DNA of 19,701 bases from Clostridium sp. CAG:590 (GCA_000431135.1 HF987778.1:1-19701); one strand, 5' to 3'. Shown: positions 1-6,985, counted from the first letter of the stretch. The notes: generated from the sequence alone by a model not told the origin. Numbers and translations: made by a program.

Positions 1-1
1 T

Positions 2-118
2 CCTACTACCGAAAAGCCGACTACCGAAAAGCCAACTACCGAAGCTCCTACTACCGAGAAACCAACCACAGAAAAACCGACCACGGAAGAACCAGCCACG
101 GAACAGCCAACTACACAG
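2..118 (+). repeat. PTTEKP-coding tandem repeat
   Basis: About six imperfect 18-base units, mostly reading Pro-Thr-Thr-Glu-Lys/Ala/Glu/Gln-Pro, encode a stretched proline/threonine stalk. Codon usage varies between copies (acc/act/aca/acg), so the units are not recent perfect duplications. The repeat begins before the window. Confidence 0.85.
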
Positions 119-655
119 CCTGTTATTCCAAACACACCAGTCAACATTTCTATTCATGCCCAAAAGATTCTCAAAGATCATACTTTATCCGACAAACAAT
201 TCACATTCCGTATTATGGATGCTAACAACAACACCATTACAACGGCACAAAATGATGCCTCCGGTAACATTTCTTTTGATCCAATCACATTTGAGAATGC
301 CGGATTCTACCTCTACTATATCGTAGAGGTCAATGATGAACAGACAAATATACACTATGACGATTCCTGCTATCCGGTAATCATTCAGGTAACACGTTAC
401 GGAAATGGTACTATGACAATTCAGGCAGAATATGTAGAAAATCCTGTATTTACCAACCTATATGTTAAACAGAAAGCTGTTACAACGACACAACAGGCAA
501 CCACCGCATCTGCCCAGCCGACCACCACATCTGCTAAGACCGGTGACGAAACCAATCCAACCATCTACATGGTCGGTTTTATCACATCAATAGGACTTCT
601 CACCAGCTTATATATCTATATCATAACTTCAAAGAAAAAATCGGATGAATCATAA
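2..655 (+). CDS. Sortase-anchored surface protein, C-terminal part (5' end outside window)
   Basis: The frame is open from the first bases of the window and ends at TAA 653-655, giving about 217 residues of a longer protein. In order it shows a PTTEKP/PTTEAP stalk (about residues 1-40), a pilin isopeptide domain of the Spy0128/FctA type (about 50-155, with the hallmark layout QKIL..F.FRI, then NDASG.ISFDPI, then Y.YYIVE and a closing VFTNLY), a Thr/Gln-rich linker, the motif SAKTGDE, one hydrophobic segment and a KKK-containing tail. The Spy0128-type fold normally carries a Lys-Asn isopeptide bond and is found in pilus backbones and adhesin stalks. The sorting signal lacks the Leu-Pro of LPXTG. 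A methionine at 215 is internal and is not the true start. Role: wall-attached adhesin or pilus subunit; the ligand is unknown. Confidence 0.88.
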   Translation, partial: PTTEKPTTEKPTTEAPTTEKPTTEKPTTEEPATEQPTTQPVIPNTPVNISIHAQKILKDHTLSDKQFTFRIMDANNNTITTAQNDASGNISFDPITFENAGFYLYYIVEVNDEQTNIHYDDSCYPVIIQVTRYGNGTMTIQAEYVENPVFTNLYVKQKAVTTTQQATTASAQPTTTSAKTGDETNPTIYMVGFITSIGLLTSLYIYIITSKKKSDES

Positions 656-667
656 ATAATTACACAA

Positions 668-707
668 AAAGCTGCTACATTCGGACGCTCTCCCATGTAG
701 CAGCTTT
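668..707. terminator. Bidirectional intrinsic terminator between convergent genes
   Basis: Perfect 13-base inverted repeat, aaagctgctacat (668-680) and atgtagcagcttt (695-707), with a 14-base loop. It is followed on the plus strand by a pyrimidine-rich ctcttattctttctt tract and on the minus strand by ttttgtg. It lies between the plus-strand surface protein gene and the minus-strand phospholipase-like gene and can serve both. Confidence 0.85.
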
Positions 708-729
708 CTCTTATTCTTTCTTCTATTGT

Positions 730-1350
730 CTAATGAACCGTAACGTATACCGGTTCCGGTATCATTGCAAGCTTACAGACATGCAGTATCGCAAATGCAA
801 CTTTTGAACAAATGCCTACAATATACTTACAATCTTCCTCCACTGAATGGATTCCTCTGCGAATGTATCGACGATGCTCCTCTTTCAAGAAATCGCAAAT
901 ATCTGCAACACTGGTAAAACGGTTGAGATCATCCAACTGCAGACCTGCCCACCAACGTTTCATGTCTCTTTCATTCAGATTGCCAATATATTCACGCAGC
1001 TTATGTTTCAACTGTCCTTCATATACACAATGCTGCTTCATAGTTCCTGGATATTCTTTATTATGCGGAAATGTAAAGTAATCCGCAATATAATGCATCA
1101 CTTCACCAAGCTTGGTAAAATACATCGTTGACAACTCATCCATCCGATGATACCCCTGTGTCAACTTATACATACCTTTCTCAACTAAATCAAATGTTCC
1201 CGTAATCTCATGTCTCTTCGTCAAAAAGGATGGTTTGCAATCCGGCAAGATACTTCCAATGTAAAATGCCTTCTTATGTTCATCAAAGTTCTTGATATCC
1301 GAAATCTGTACAATATGCTTTGCCAATGAAATATGTGACTTCTTACGCAT
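730..1350 (-). CDS. Zinc-dependent phospholipase C-like protein
   Basis: 206 residues from the ATG at 1350, chosen because GGAGG sits eight bases upstream; an in-frame ATG at 1383 has no comparable ribosome site. The protein resembles the zinc-dependent phospholipase C / S1-P1 nuclease-like fold. Visible candidate metal ligands are H6 or H12, D37 in GSILPD, H47, H86 and D90 (HxxxD), H96, H107 and E111 (HxxxE). The H86-D90-H96 spacing and the HxxxE pair match the ligand pattern of Bacillus cereus PC-PLC (H118-D122-H128 and H142-E146). Unlike the secreted toxins it has no signal peptide, so it probably acts in the cytoplasm, and its substrate is unknown. It is a stand-alone gene between two terminators. 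The metal-site assignment is by motif only. Confidence 0.75.
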   Translation of the reverse strand: MRKKSHISLAKHIVQISDIKNFDEHKKAFYIGSILPDCKPSFLTKRHEITGTFDLVEKGMYKLTQGYHRMDELSTMYFTKLGEVMHYIADYFTFPHNKEYPGTMKQHCVYEGQLKHKLREYIGNLNERDMKRWWAGLQLDDLNRFTSVADICDFLKEEHRRYIRRGIHSVEEDCKYIVGICSKVAFAILHVCKLAMIPEPVYVTVH

Positions 1351-1454
1351 AACGTCCTCCTTATCAACACTTACACTCTCCACTCCATGAATAGTGTAAT
1401 ACGTTTTCGTAAAAAATACAACAGAAATATATACAAAAAAATATGTAAATTATG

Positions 1455-1485
1455 TTAAAAAGAAAGCCATCCATGATGACTTTCT
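1455..1485 (-). terminator. Intrinsic terminator of nadA
   Basis: Read on the minus strand, agaaagtcat and atggctttct form a 10-pair stem (one G-U pair) around a 5-base loop, followed by a run of five T. Arms are 1461-1470 and 1476-1485. It lies 55 bases past the nadA stop. Confidence 0.85.
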
Positions 1486-1540
1486 TATATACATTATACA
1501 TTTCCTATTATATTATCGATATCATTTACAAAATCCGTTC

Positions 1541-2455
1541 CTACTCCGCCAGCTCTAACATCTTCTCCAATGGCAGTTTTGCTTTGTCCATAATGTCATC
1601 CGGCAGGATTACTTCCGGTTCCATCACCTCAAGTGAATGTAATACCTTATCTAAGGTTACCAGTTTCATATTCGGACAGAATTGTCTGTGTCCTACGGAA
1701 TAGAACTTCTTATCCGGATTCTTCTGCATCAATTCAAAAAATACACCCATCTCGGTACAGATAATAAACTCCTTGGCCTCACTTGCTGTTGCATAATCTA
1801 TAATCTCAGAGGTACTTCCGATAAAATCAGAAATCTCCAATACATCCATTGTACATTCCGGGTGTGTCAACACTAACGCATCCGGTCGTGCCTTCTTCGC
1901 CTCTTGTACAGCTTCCTTGGAAATACTCTTATGTACATGACAGAAGCCATCATTGAATATAAAATGCTTGTCCGGCAGTTGTTGTGCCACATAACGGCCT
2001 AAATTGTTATCCGGAACAAAGAATATATTCTTCTGCGGAATCTTCTTCACTACACGAAGTGCATTCGATGAAGTCACACACACATCCGAAACCGCTTTGA
2101 TCTCTGCTGTCGAATTCACATAACAGACAACCGCAACATCCCCGTCATATTCTTTGCGTACCTCAGCGATCCGCTCTACCGTTACCATATGTGCCATCGG
2201 ACAATCTGCATTCTCATCTGCCATAACAACTTTCTTACCCGGATTCAATAACTTAGCACTCTCACCCATAAAGGATACACCACAAAACAGAATGTTCTTC
2301 TCCTTTACTTTCGTAGCCACTTTTGCCAGATAATACGAATCACCAACATAATCCGCCAACTCCTGTACCTGTCCATCTACATAATAGTGTGCAAGAATGA
2401 CAACATCCTTCTCTTCTTTCAGTTTCTTAATCTGTTCCACCATATTATCTGCCAT
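1541..2455 (-). CDS. nadA: Quinolinate synthase
   Basis: 304 residues, the usual size of the short NadA form. NadA condenses iminoaspartate with dihydroxyacetone phosphate to quinolinate in de novo NAD synthesis, using an oxygen-sensitive [4Fe-4S] cluster. The three expected cluster cysteines are C85 (DENADC), C172 (NDGFCHVH) and C260 (RQFCPNMK); their spacing (87 and 88) closely matches known NadA enzymes. Further family motifs are LAHYY near the N-terminus, VTSSNA, and THPEC at about 198-201. Start ATG 2455 is preceded by GGGAGAG. No nadB (aspartate oxidase) or nadC lies beside it, so the rest of the pathway must be elsewhere. It has its own promoter inside the end of the upstream gene and its own terminator. 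Confidence 0.96.
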   Translation of the reverse strand: MADNMVEQIKKLKEEKDVVILAHYYVDGQVQELADYVGDSYYLAKVATKVKEKNILFCGVSFMGESAKLLNPGKKVVMADENADCPMAHMVTVERIAEVRKEYDGDVAVVCYVNSTAEIKAVSDVCVTSSNALRVVKKIPQKNIFFVPDNNLGRYVAQQLPDKHFIFNDGFCHVHKSISKEAVQEAKKARPDALVLTHPECTMDVLEISDFIGSTSEIIDYATASEAKEFIICTEMGVFFELMQKNPDKKFYSVGHRQFCPNMKLVTLDKVLHSLEVMEPEVILPDDIMDKAKLPLEKMLELAE

Positions 2456-2496
2456 GGTATTCTCTCCCTGTATACAAACAAATTTTCATTCTATTC

Positions 2497-2513
2497 CATG
2501 AGCATAGCTCATG
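2497..2513. promoter_or_regulatory. Palindrome in the nadA leader
   Basis: Perfect inverted repeat catgagc / gctcatg with a 3-base centre, about 40 bases upstream of the nadA start and downstream of the predicted transcription start. It is a candidate operator or a short RNA hairpin; no known NAD regulator site is matched with confidence. Confidence 0.4.
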
Positions 2514-2557
2514 ACCGTATTCAACAACTCACTCTTGCAAGCAAGCGAATTGCTACC

Positions 2558-2586
2558 ATTGTATCATATCGTTTCATGAGTTGCAA
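2558..2586 (-). promoter_or_regulatory. Probable nadA promoter
   Basis: Minus strand TTGCAA (2586-2581), 17-base spacer, TACAAT (2563-2558). It overlaps the last codons of the recombinase-like gene. The leader of about 95 bases holds a 17-base palindrome, catgagc-ata-gctcatg (2497-2513), and cttgc-aa-gcaag (2534-2545), which could be regulator sites. Confidence 0.55.
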
Positions 2587-3119
2587 TGTTGATATTCCGC
2601 AAGCAGATTATAAAATGTTGCTTTCTTCAGTCCTGCACTTTCCATAAACTGCTTCGACGATATCTTTTTCTGCTCCCATTCCTTGTACAATTGTTCCCAG
2701 TTATCCGGAAATGCAATCTTCTTTCTCCCGGCATTCGATCGTCTGTGTTCCCGAAATGGCAAACCACCTGTTCCATATAACGACTGTCGGATTGTAGCAA
2801 GCACTGCCTTATTCACCGGCTGCCCGATTCCATATTGATACGTGGATGGTATCGTACAGATGATCAAACGGATCGATTGCCGGATAAACCATTCCAGTTG
2901 TGCATCTATCTCCGTATCGGTCGCTCCAAGTGCAGATAACTTGTAAATAATAATTCCATCACTATAATTGCAGGTCTGCTTGACTGCTTCTAACTCCTTA
3001 TGACTTCTCGAACTTTCCGTTGAATAATATACTGAATCCTCTCTATCAACCACCATATTCACAACGTTTTCAAACAGTAAGACATTTTCCTGATCTTTTG
3101 CGTAGATATAGTAATTCAA
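2574..3119 (-). CDS. Serine-recombinase-derived protein with C-terminal helix-turn-helix, probable DNA-binding regulator
   Basis: 181 residues from a TTG start at 3119. This start has AAAGGAG seven bases upstream, whereas the in-frame ATG at 3158 lies inside the predicted -10 box and cannot be used from that promoter. Residues 1-115 resemble a resolvase/invertase N-terminal domain: a YIYAK strand, then SDGIIIYKLSALG where active enzymes have D..IV.KLSRLGR. The catalytic serine of the Y-A-R-V-S motif is replaced (here Y-A-K-D-Q), and the key arginines around it are absent. Residues about 129-176 (AGRKKI..P, then SSKQFMESAGLKKATFYNLL) match the resolvase helix-turn-helix. It is therefore probably not a recombinase but a DNA-binding protein. 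The symmetrical TGTCTA sites over its own promoter suggest autoregulation. Its other targets are unknown; nadA and the LUD gene are the neighbours. Confidence 0.7.
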   Translation of the reverse strand: MNYYIYAKDQENVLLFENVVNMVVDREDSVYYSTESSRSHKELEAVKQTCNYSDGIIIYKLSALGATDTEIDAQLEWFIRQSIRLIICTIPSTYQYGIGQPVNKAVLATIRQSLYGTGGLPFREHRRSNAGRKKIAFPDNWEQLYKEWEQKKISSKQFMESAGLKKATFYNLLAEYQHCNS

Positions 3120-3132
3120 AGCGTTTCTCCTT

Positions 3133-3197
3133 TGTCTAAAAAATAAATATAGACACATTTTACAGCATGTCTATATTTATGTCAATATTTTTAGACA
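3133..3197. promoter_or_regulatory. Nested TGTCTA inverted repeats, candidate operator
   Basis: Four TGTCTA/TAGACA hexamers alternate in orientation: 3133-3138 (TGTCTA), 3150-3155 (TAGACA), 3168-3173 (TGTCTA) and 3192-3197 (TAGACA). The inner pair is part of a perfect inverted repeat with 13-base arms, ataaatatagaca (3143-3155) and tgtctatatttat (3168-3180), separated by 12 bases. The outer pair adds tgtctaaaaa and tttttagaca. Together they cover the -35, the spacer, the -10 and the transcript start. This geometry fits an operator for a dimeric or tetrameric DNA-binding protein, or a relic of a resolvase res site. Confidence 0.7.
3157..3185 (-). promoter_or_regulatory. Promoter of the recombinase-like gene
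   Basis: Minus strand consensus -35 TTGACA (3185-3180), 17-base spacer, -10 TAAAAT (3162-3157). The predicted transcript start is near 3150, about 30 bases before the TTG start. The spacer and start region are covered by inverted repeats. Confidence 0.75.
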
Positions 3198-3207
3198 TCG
3201 ATTATCT

Positions 3208-3843
3208 TTAGTATCCCAGCTCTTCTCCTACAAGAATCACCTTGATTCTTCCCGGAACTCTGGATGCTCTGGTCACTACTATCTGACAGCAGATCGTATC
3301 ATTGAGACAATTACCGCACTGCCCGATCTTTGCACATGGTGTATCACAGCCTAACCGTACGGTATTCGGTGGTGCAGCAAAATTGCGGGAACGGGCAATC
3401 CCTTCTTCCACATTGCTAACCACTTTGTTCATACCTGCTACTACAATCACTTCATTTGGTCCAAATGACAAACAGGCAACCCGGTTACCGGAACCGTCAA
3501 TATTTACCAGCTCCCCATCTAATGTAATTGCATTCGTACTCATCATGAATACATCCGCAAGGGTCTGTTTTGCAAAGCACTCTCTCTTCTCTTCCGGTGT
3601 CACATATTTCTCACGGCGTAACAGATCGTGTCCGGCTTCCTCGACCGCTTCTTTCACTCCGATCTCATCAAGTGACATGGAACCGCCATAGGTTACAACC
3701 TTCTTATTCGGTCCGATCAACTCTAATACTTTGGCTTTCGCAGATTCTTTGTCCGGGCAATAATATCCTTCCATCTTCCTTGCCTCTAACTTGTGAATGA
3801 TGGACTTTGCCTGATTCTCATAAAATGTCTGTTTCGGTGTCAT
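3208..3843 (-). CDS. LUD-domain protein (lactate utilisation LutC/YkgG-type)
   Basis: 211 residues, start ATG 3843 with AGGAGG eight bases upstream. The single domain matches the LUD family (lutB/lutC-related). Visible motifs are VTYGGSMSLDEIG (about 50-62), TNAITLDGELVNIDGSGNRVA (about 103-123) and a cysteine-rich C-terminal part with C166, C170, C176, C179, C185 and C186 (CDTPC..IGQCGNCLNDTICC). LUD proteins such as LutC take part in lactate oxidation together with iron-sulfur partners LutA and LutB; neither is encoded here. Stand-alone LUD genes of this size are common in clostridia and their role is not established. The cysteine group could bind an iron-sulfur cluster or zinc. It has its own promoter and no clear terminator before the recombinase-like gene, so read-through into that gene is possible. 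Confidence 0.85.
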   Translation of the reverse strand: MTPKQTFYENQAKSIIHKLEARKMEGYYCPDKESAKAKVLELIGPNKKVVTYGGSMSLDEIGVKEAVEEAGHDLLRREKYVTPEEKRECFAKQTLADVFMMSTNAITLDGELVNIDGSGNRVACLSFGPNEVIVVAGMNKVVSNVEEGIARSRNFAAPPNTVRLGCDTPCAKIGQCGNCLNDTICCQIVVTRASRVPGRIKVILVGEELGY

Positions 3844-3878
3844 ACGCTCTTTCCTCCTAACATGTATCCCTACTGCTT

Positions 3879-3906
3879 ATACTATCATTTTTTGCTTCCT
3901 TGTCAA
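3879..3906 (-). promoter_or_regulatory. Probable promoter of the LUD gene
   Basis: Minus strand -35 TTGACA (3906-3901), a perfect match, 16-base spacer, then TAGTAT (3884-3879); TATAAG overlaps just beyond. It lies 36-63 bases upstream of the ATG. Confidence 0.6.
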
Positions 3907-3917
3907 ACAAAAGAATA

Positions 3918-3944
3918 CAAGGGTGCCTTTTACCGGCACCCTTG
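3918..3944 (-). terminator. Intrinsic terminator of the copper operon
   Basis: Perfect 10-base arms caagggtgcc (3918-3927) and ggcacccttg (3935-3944) with a 7-base loop. On the minus strand they are followed by the T-rich tattcttttgttt. It lies 18 bases beyond the copA stop and just upstream of the LUD promoter. Confidence 0.9.
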
Positions 3945-3961
3945 CAGCTTAAATAATATCA

Positions 3962-4171
3962 CTATTTCACTTCTGTAACTTTATAATCTTTTGCTTCAAC
4001 AGTCTCTTTCAAAACATCATCAGCCACATCGGCATTTAACTTCACAATTGCAGTTCCCTTCTCATGGCTTACAATCGCCTCGTTTACACCATCAAGCGCC
4101 TCTAACGCTTTCTTAACGGCTGCCTCGCAGTGACCACACATCATTCCTTCAATCTTCATCGTCTTTTCCAT
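3962..4171 (-). CDS. copZ: Possible separately translated CopZ-like copper chaperone (internal start within copA)
   Basis: An in-frame ATG at 4171 is preceded by a perfect AAGGAGG (4186-4180) with an 8-base gap. Initiation here would give a 69-residue protein with the GMMCGHC Cu(I) site (C12, C15 of the short form) and the usual betaalphabetabetaalphabeta chaperone length. CopZ carries Cu(I) to CopA and CsoR. Such a strong ribosome site inside a coding frame is best explained by a former or current separate copZ gene whose upstream copA stop was lost. Whether the cell makes the fusion, the short form or both cannot be told from sequence; a sequencing error in the linker is also possible. Confidence 0.6.
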   Translation of the reverse strand: MEKTMKIEGMMCGHCEAAVKKALEALDGVNEAIVSHEKGTAIVKLNADVADDVLKETVEAKDYKVTEVK

Positions 4172-6547
4172 TGTCATGTCCTCCTTATGATTTGCTTCAT
4201 CTGTATCCTCTTGTACTCCACGGAGCACAGATACCGACATTGCATATTTTGACTTTATTTTGTGATCCCTCCTGGAATCATATACCTTGCACCAGTTAAG
4301 CCGCAGCGCATTCGTTACCACACAGAAGCTGGACAGGCTCATCGCTGCTGCTCCAAACATCGGATTCAATTGCCAACTGAGTAAATGAATATACACACCG
4401 GCCGCTAACGGAATACCGATCACATTGTAGAAAAATGCCCAGAACAGATTCTCATGGATATTACGGAGCGTTGCCCGGCTTAACCGGATAGCAGCCGGTA
4501 CATCCCTCAACTCACTCTTCATCAGCACGACATTCGCGGCATCAATGGCAATATCGGTTCCTGCTCCAATCGCAATTCCCGTATCTGCTCTGGTCAGTGC
4601 CGGAGCATCATTGATTCCATCTCCTACCATTGCGGTTCTTCCCATTTCTTTGAGGGACCGGATCACGCTTTCCTTGCCCTCCGGCAGAACTCCGGCAACC
4701 ACCTCATCCACACCGGCTAATCTTCCGATTGCCTGTGCCGTCCGCTCGTTATCACCGGTCAGCATGACCACATGAATTCCCATATTTTTCAGTTCCCGAA
4801 TTGCCTGCGGACTGTCTTCCTTCATCGTGTCTGCTACCGCGATCACACCAAGCAGCCTGTCATCTTTTGCAAAATATAACGGTGTCTTGCCTTCCTCCGA
4901 CAAGGATTCTGCCAGTTTCCGAATCTCTTCTCCAATGACTGCCTTCTGACTGATAAAGGAAGCATTTCCTCCGAAAAGAATTGCACCATCTAGTTTACCT
5001 GAAAGACCATTTCCCGGCAAGGCTTCAAATTCTTTTACTTCCAGATCTGTTGCCTGTTCTATTATATCCGGCTGCTGCTCTATATACCGGACAATGGCTC
5101 CTGCCAGTGGATGCTCACTCTTACGCTCTAATACATATGCCAGTGTCAACAACTCCTGCTCAGATATCCCTTCTGCCGGAACCAGATCGGTGATCTCCGG
5201 TGTTCCATTTGTGATCGTCCCCGTCTTATCCAATGCCACGATCTGAATCTTTCCGGTCTGCTCTAAGGAAGAAGCTGTCTTAAACAGGATACCATTCTTA
5301 GCACCCACACCATTTCCTACCATAATCGCAACCGGTGTCGCTAATCCTAACGCACAAGGACAACTGATTACCAATACGGAAATTCCTCTCGCCAGTGCAA
5401 ATCCAACACTCTGTCCAACCAACAGCCATACTATAATGGTAATCACGGCAATTGTAATAACTACCGGAACAAACACGCCGGATACCTGATCTGCCACCTT
5501 GGCAATCGGTGCCTTGGTTGCTGCCGCATCACTCACCATCTTAATAATCTGGGATAAAGTCGTATCTTCTCCGACTCTGGTTGCTTCACAGGTAAGAAAA
5601 CCGGACTGATTGACCGTTGCCGCTGATACGCTGTCTCCTGCTGCCTTATCCACCGGCACACTCTCTCCTGTCAACGCCGCCTCATTTACCGCACTATTTC
5701 CCTCTATAATGATACCATCCACGGGTATATTCTCACCCGGACGTACGACAAAATGATCGCCTTTCTTCACCTGATCGATATCCACAATCTGTTCCACGCC
5801 GTCTACTAACAATGTTGCTTTCTTCGGTGCTAACTGCATCAGTCCCTTCAGGGCATCGGTTGTCTTACCCTTCGACCTTGCTTCTAACATCTTACCAACC
5901 GTGATCAGGGTAAGGATCATCGCCGCCGACTCAAAATAGAATTCATGCATATACATCATGACGGCATCCATGTCACCCCGCACCTGTGCTCCTGTCATGG
6001 CAAATAAAGCATAGGTACTGTAACCAAATGCCGCACCTGCACCAAGGGCAACTAACGTATCCATGTTTGGCGCACGATGGATCAGACCTTTCACACCGCT
6101 GATAAAGAACTTCTGATTGATCACCATAATAATGATCGTAAGCAGCATCTGTAATAATCCCATTGCCACATGATTTCCTTCTAAAAAGGACGGCAATGGC
6201 CAATTCCACATCATATGTCCCATAGAAAAATACATAAGTATAAGCAAAAATCCTACTGACCAGATCAGTCTCTTCTTAAGAACAGGCGTTGTCTTATCTG
6301 CCAATGCATCCTCGGATTCTGTATGACCAGCTTCTGTACTCGCCAAACTGCCTTTCACCGAAGCACCATATCCTGCCTCCTCTACTGCTTTGATAATTGT
6401 ACTGTCACTTGCGCTGCCTTCCACGCCCATTGAGTTAGTCAACAGACTGACAGAGCAGGAAGTAACTCCATCCACCTTCGATACGGCTTTCTCTACACGG
6501 GCACTACATGCTGCACAACTCATTCCTGTCACTGTATATTGTTGCAT
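3962..6547 (-). CDS. copA: Cu(I)-exporting P1B-1 ATPase with a C-terminal CopZ-like domain
   Basis: 861 residues. It pumps Cu(I) out of the cytoplasm with ATP. Order: N-terminal heavy-metal domain with GMSCAAC (C11, C14); membrane helices from about 93; TGES (293-296); the CPC metal site (396-398) in helix 6; DKTGT with phosphorylated D440; SEHP (477-480); GDGINDAP (642-649); helix 7 FYN and helix 8 MSLSS, the P1B-1 copper signature. A normal CopA would end soon after helix 8 (about 752). Here a charged linker of some 40 residues leads without a stop into a second heavy-metal domain, GMMCGHC (C804, C807), which looks like the free chaperone CopZ. Start ATG 6547 has AAGGA upstream and lies 18 bases after csoR, so the two form one operon. 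Confidence 0.96.
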   Translation of the reverse strand: MQQYTVTGMSCAACSARVEKAVSKVDGVTSCSVSLLTNSMGVEGSASDSTIIKAVEEAGYGASVKGSLASTEAGHTESEDALADKTTPVLKKRLIWSVGFLLILMYFSMGHMMWNWPLPSFLEGNHVAMGLLQMLLTIIIMVINQKFFISGVKGLIHRAPNMDTLVALGAGAAFGYSTYALFAMTGAQVRGDMDAVMMYMHEFYFESAAMILTLITVGKMLEARSKGKTTDALKGLMQLAPKKATLLVDGVEQIVDIDQVKKGDHFVVRPGENIPVDGIIIEGNSAVNEAALTGESVPVDKAAGDSVSAATVNQSGFLTCEATRVGEDTTLSQIIKMVSDAAATKAPIAKVADQVSGVFVPVVITIAVITIIVWLLVGQSVGFALARGISVLVISCPCALGLATPVAIMVGNGVGAKNGILFKTASSLEQTGKIQIVALDKTGTITNGTPEITDLVPAEGISEQELLTLAYVLERKSEHPLAGAIVRYIEQQPDIIEQATDLEVKEFEALPGNGLSGKLDGAILFGGNASFISQKAVIGEEIRKLAESLSEEGKTPLYFAKDDRLLGVIAVADTMKEDSPQAIRELKNMGIHVVMLTGDNERTAQAIGRLAGVDEVVAGVLPEGKESVIRSLKEMGRTAMVGDGINDAPALTRADTGIAIGAGTDIAIDAANVVLMKSELRDVPAAIRLSRATLRNIHENLFWAFFYNVIGIPLAAGVYIHLLSWQLNPMFGAAAMSLSSFCVVTNALRLNWCKVYDSRRDHKIKSKYAMSVSVLRGVQEDTDEANHKEDMTMEKTMKIEGMMCGHCEAAVKKALEALDGVNEAIVSHEKGTAIVKLNADVADDVLKETVEAKDYKVTEVK

Positions 6548-6565
6548 CGTGTTATCCTTCTTTCT

Positions 6566-6895
6566 CTATTTCATTAACTTCTGCAACAGCTTCACTAATT
6601 CGTCCACTGTCTCTTCCTTCCCCTCTTTGATATCGCGGGTCACACAGCCTTTGATATGATTAGCCAGCAACACTTTATTAAAGCTATTGAGTGCTGCGTT
6701 TGCTGCCGCAACCTGAACTAAAATGTCCGCACAATAGCAATCCTTCTCCACCATTCCTCTGATACCACGAATCTGTCCTTCGATCCGGTTCAGACGATGA
6801 ATCAGATCCTTATACTCCTTCTCCGAACGTTCCGTTGTTCTCTCACAACAACACTTTGGACATGATTCCTGTTCCTTATTATCTGCGTTCTCCAT
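6566..6895 (-). CDS. csoR: Copper-sensing repressor CsoR
   Basis: 109 residues from ATG 6895, with AAAGG nine bases upstream. The longer frame beginning at 6964 would start inside the operator and upstream of the predicted transcript start, so it is rejected. CsoR is an all-helical repressor that releases DNA on Cu(I) binding. The Cu(I) ligands are present as C55, H80 and C84 with the family spacing (25 and 4 residues), within DCYCADIL and NHIKGC. The DNA-binding helix RLNRIEGQIRGI is typical. A cysteine-rich N-terminal extension (C12, C15-C17) precedes the core and could bind extra metal. It is the first gene of the copper operon and probably represses its own promoter. Confidence 0.93.
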   Translation of the reverse strand: MENADNKEQESCPKCCCERTTERSEKEYKDLIHRLNRIEGQIRGIRGMVEKDCYCADILVQVAAANAALNSFNKVLLANHIKGCVTRDIKEGKEETVDELVKLLQKLMK

Positions 6896-6949
6896 AACCC
6901 TATACCTTTCCCTATACATTTCATAACAAACTTCATATCTATAGTCGTC

Positions 6950-6978
6950 ATTATATACCCCCATAGGGTATATTGCAA
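6950..6978 (-). promoter_or_regulatory. csoR-copA promoter with CsoR operator in the spacer
   Basis: Minus strand -35 TTGCAA (6978-6973), exactly 17 bases, -10 TATAAT (6955-6950). The spacer is filled by an inverted repeat, arms atataccc (6953-6960) and gggtatat (6966-6973) around a 5-base centre. This is the TACCC-N-GGGTA form expected for CsoR-family operators. Binding there would block RNA polymerase, and Cu(I) would relieve it. Confidence 0.85.
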
Positions 6979-6985
6979 GTAAAAA

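Noticed and set aside
3120..3158. ATG start at 3158 for the recombinase-like gene
   Set aside because: It falls inside the predicted -10 box and has no ribosome site; TTG at 3119 has AAAGGAG and begins at the conserved YIYAK strand.
2574..3197. Active site-specific inversion or resolution system
   Set aside because: The catalytic serine and nearby arginines are missing, there is only one set of sites, and no invertible segment or second copy is seen.
6896..6964. Longer CsoR beginning at 6964
   Set aside because: This ATG lies within the CsoR operator and upstream of the predicted transcript start; the added residues do not resemble the family.
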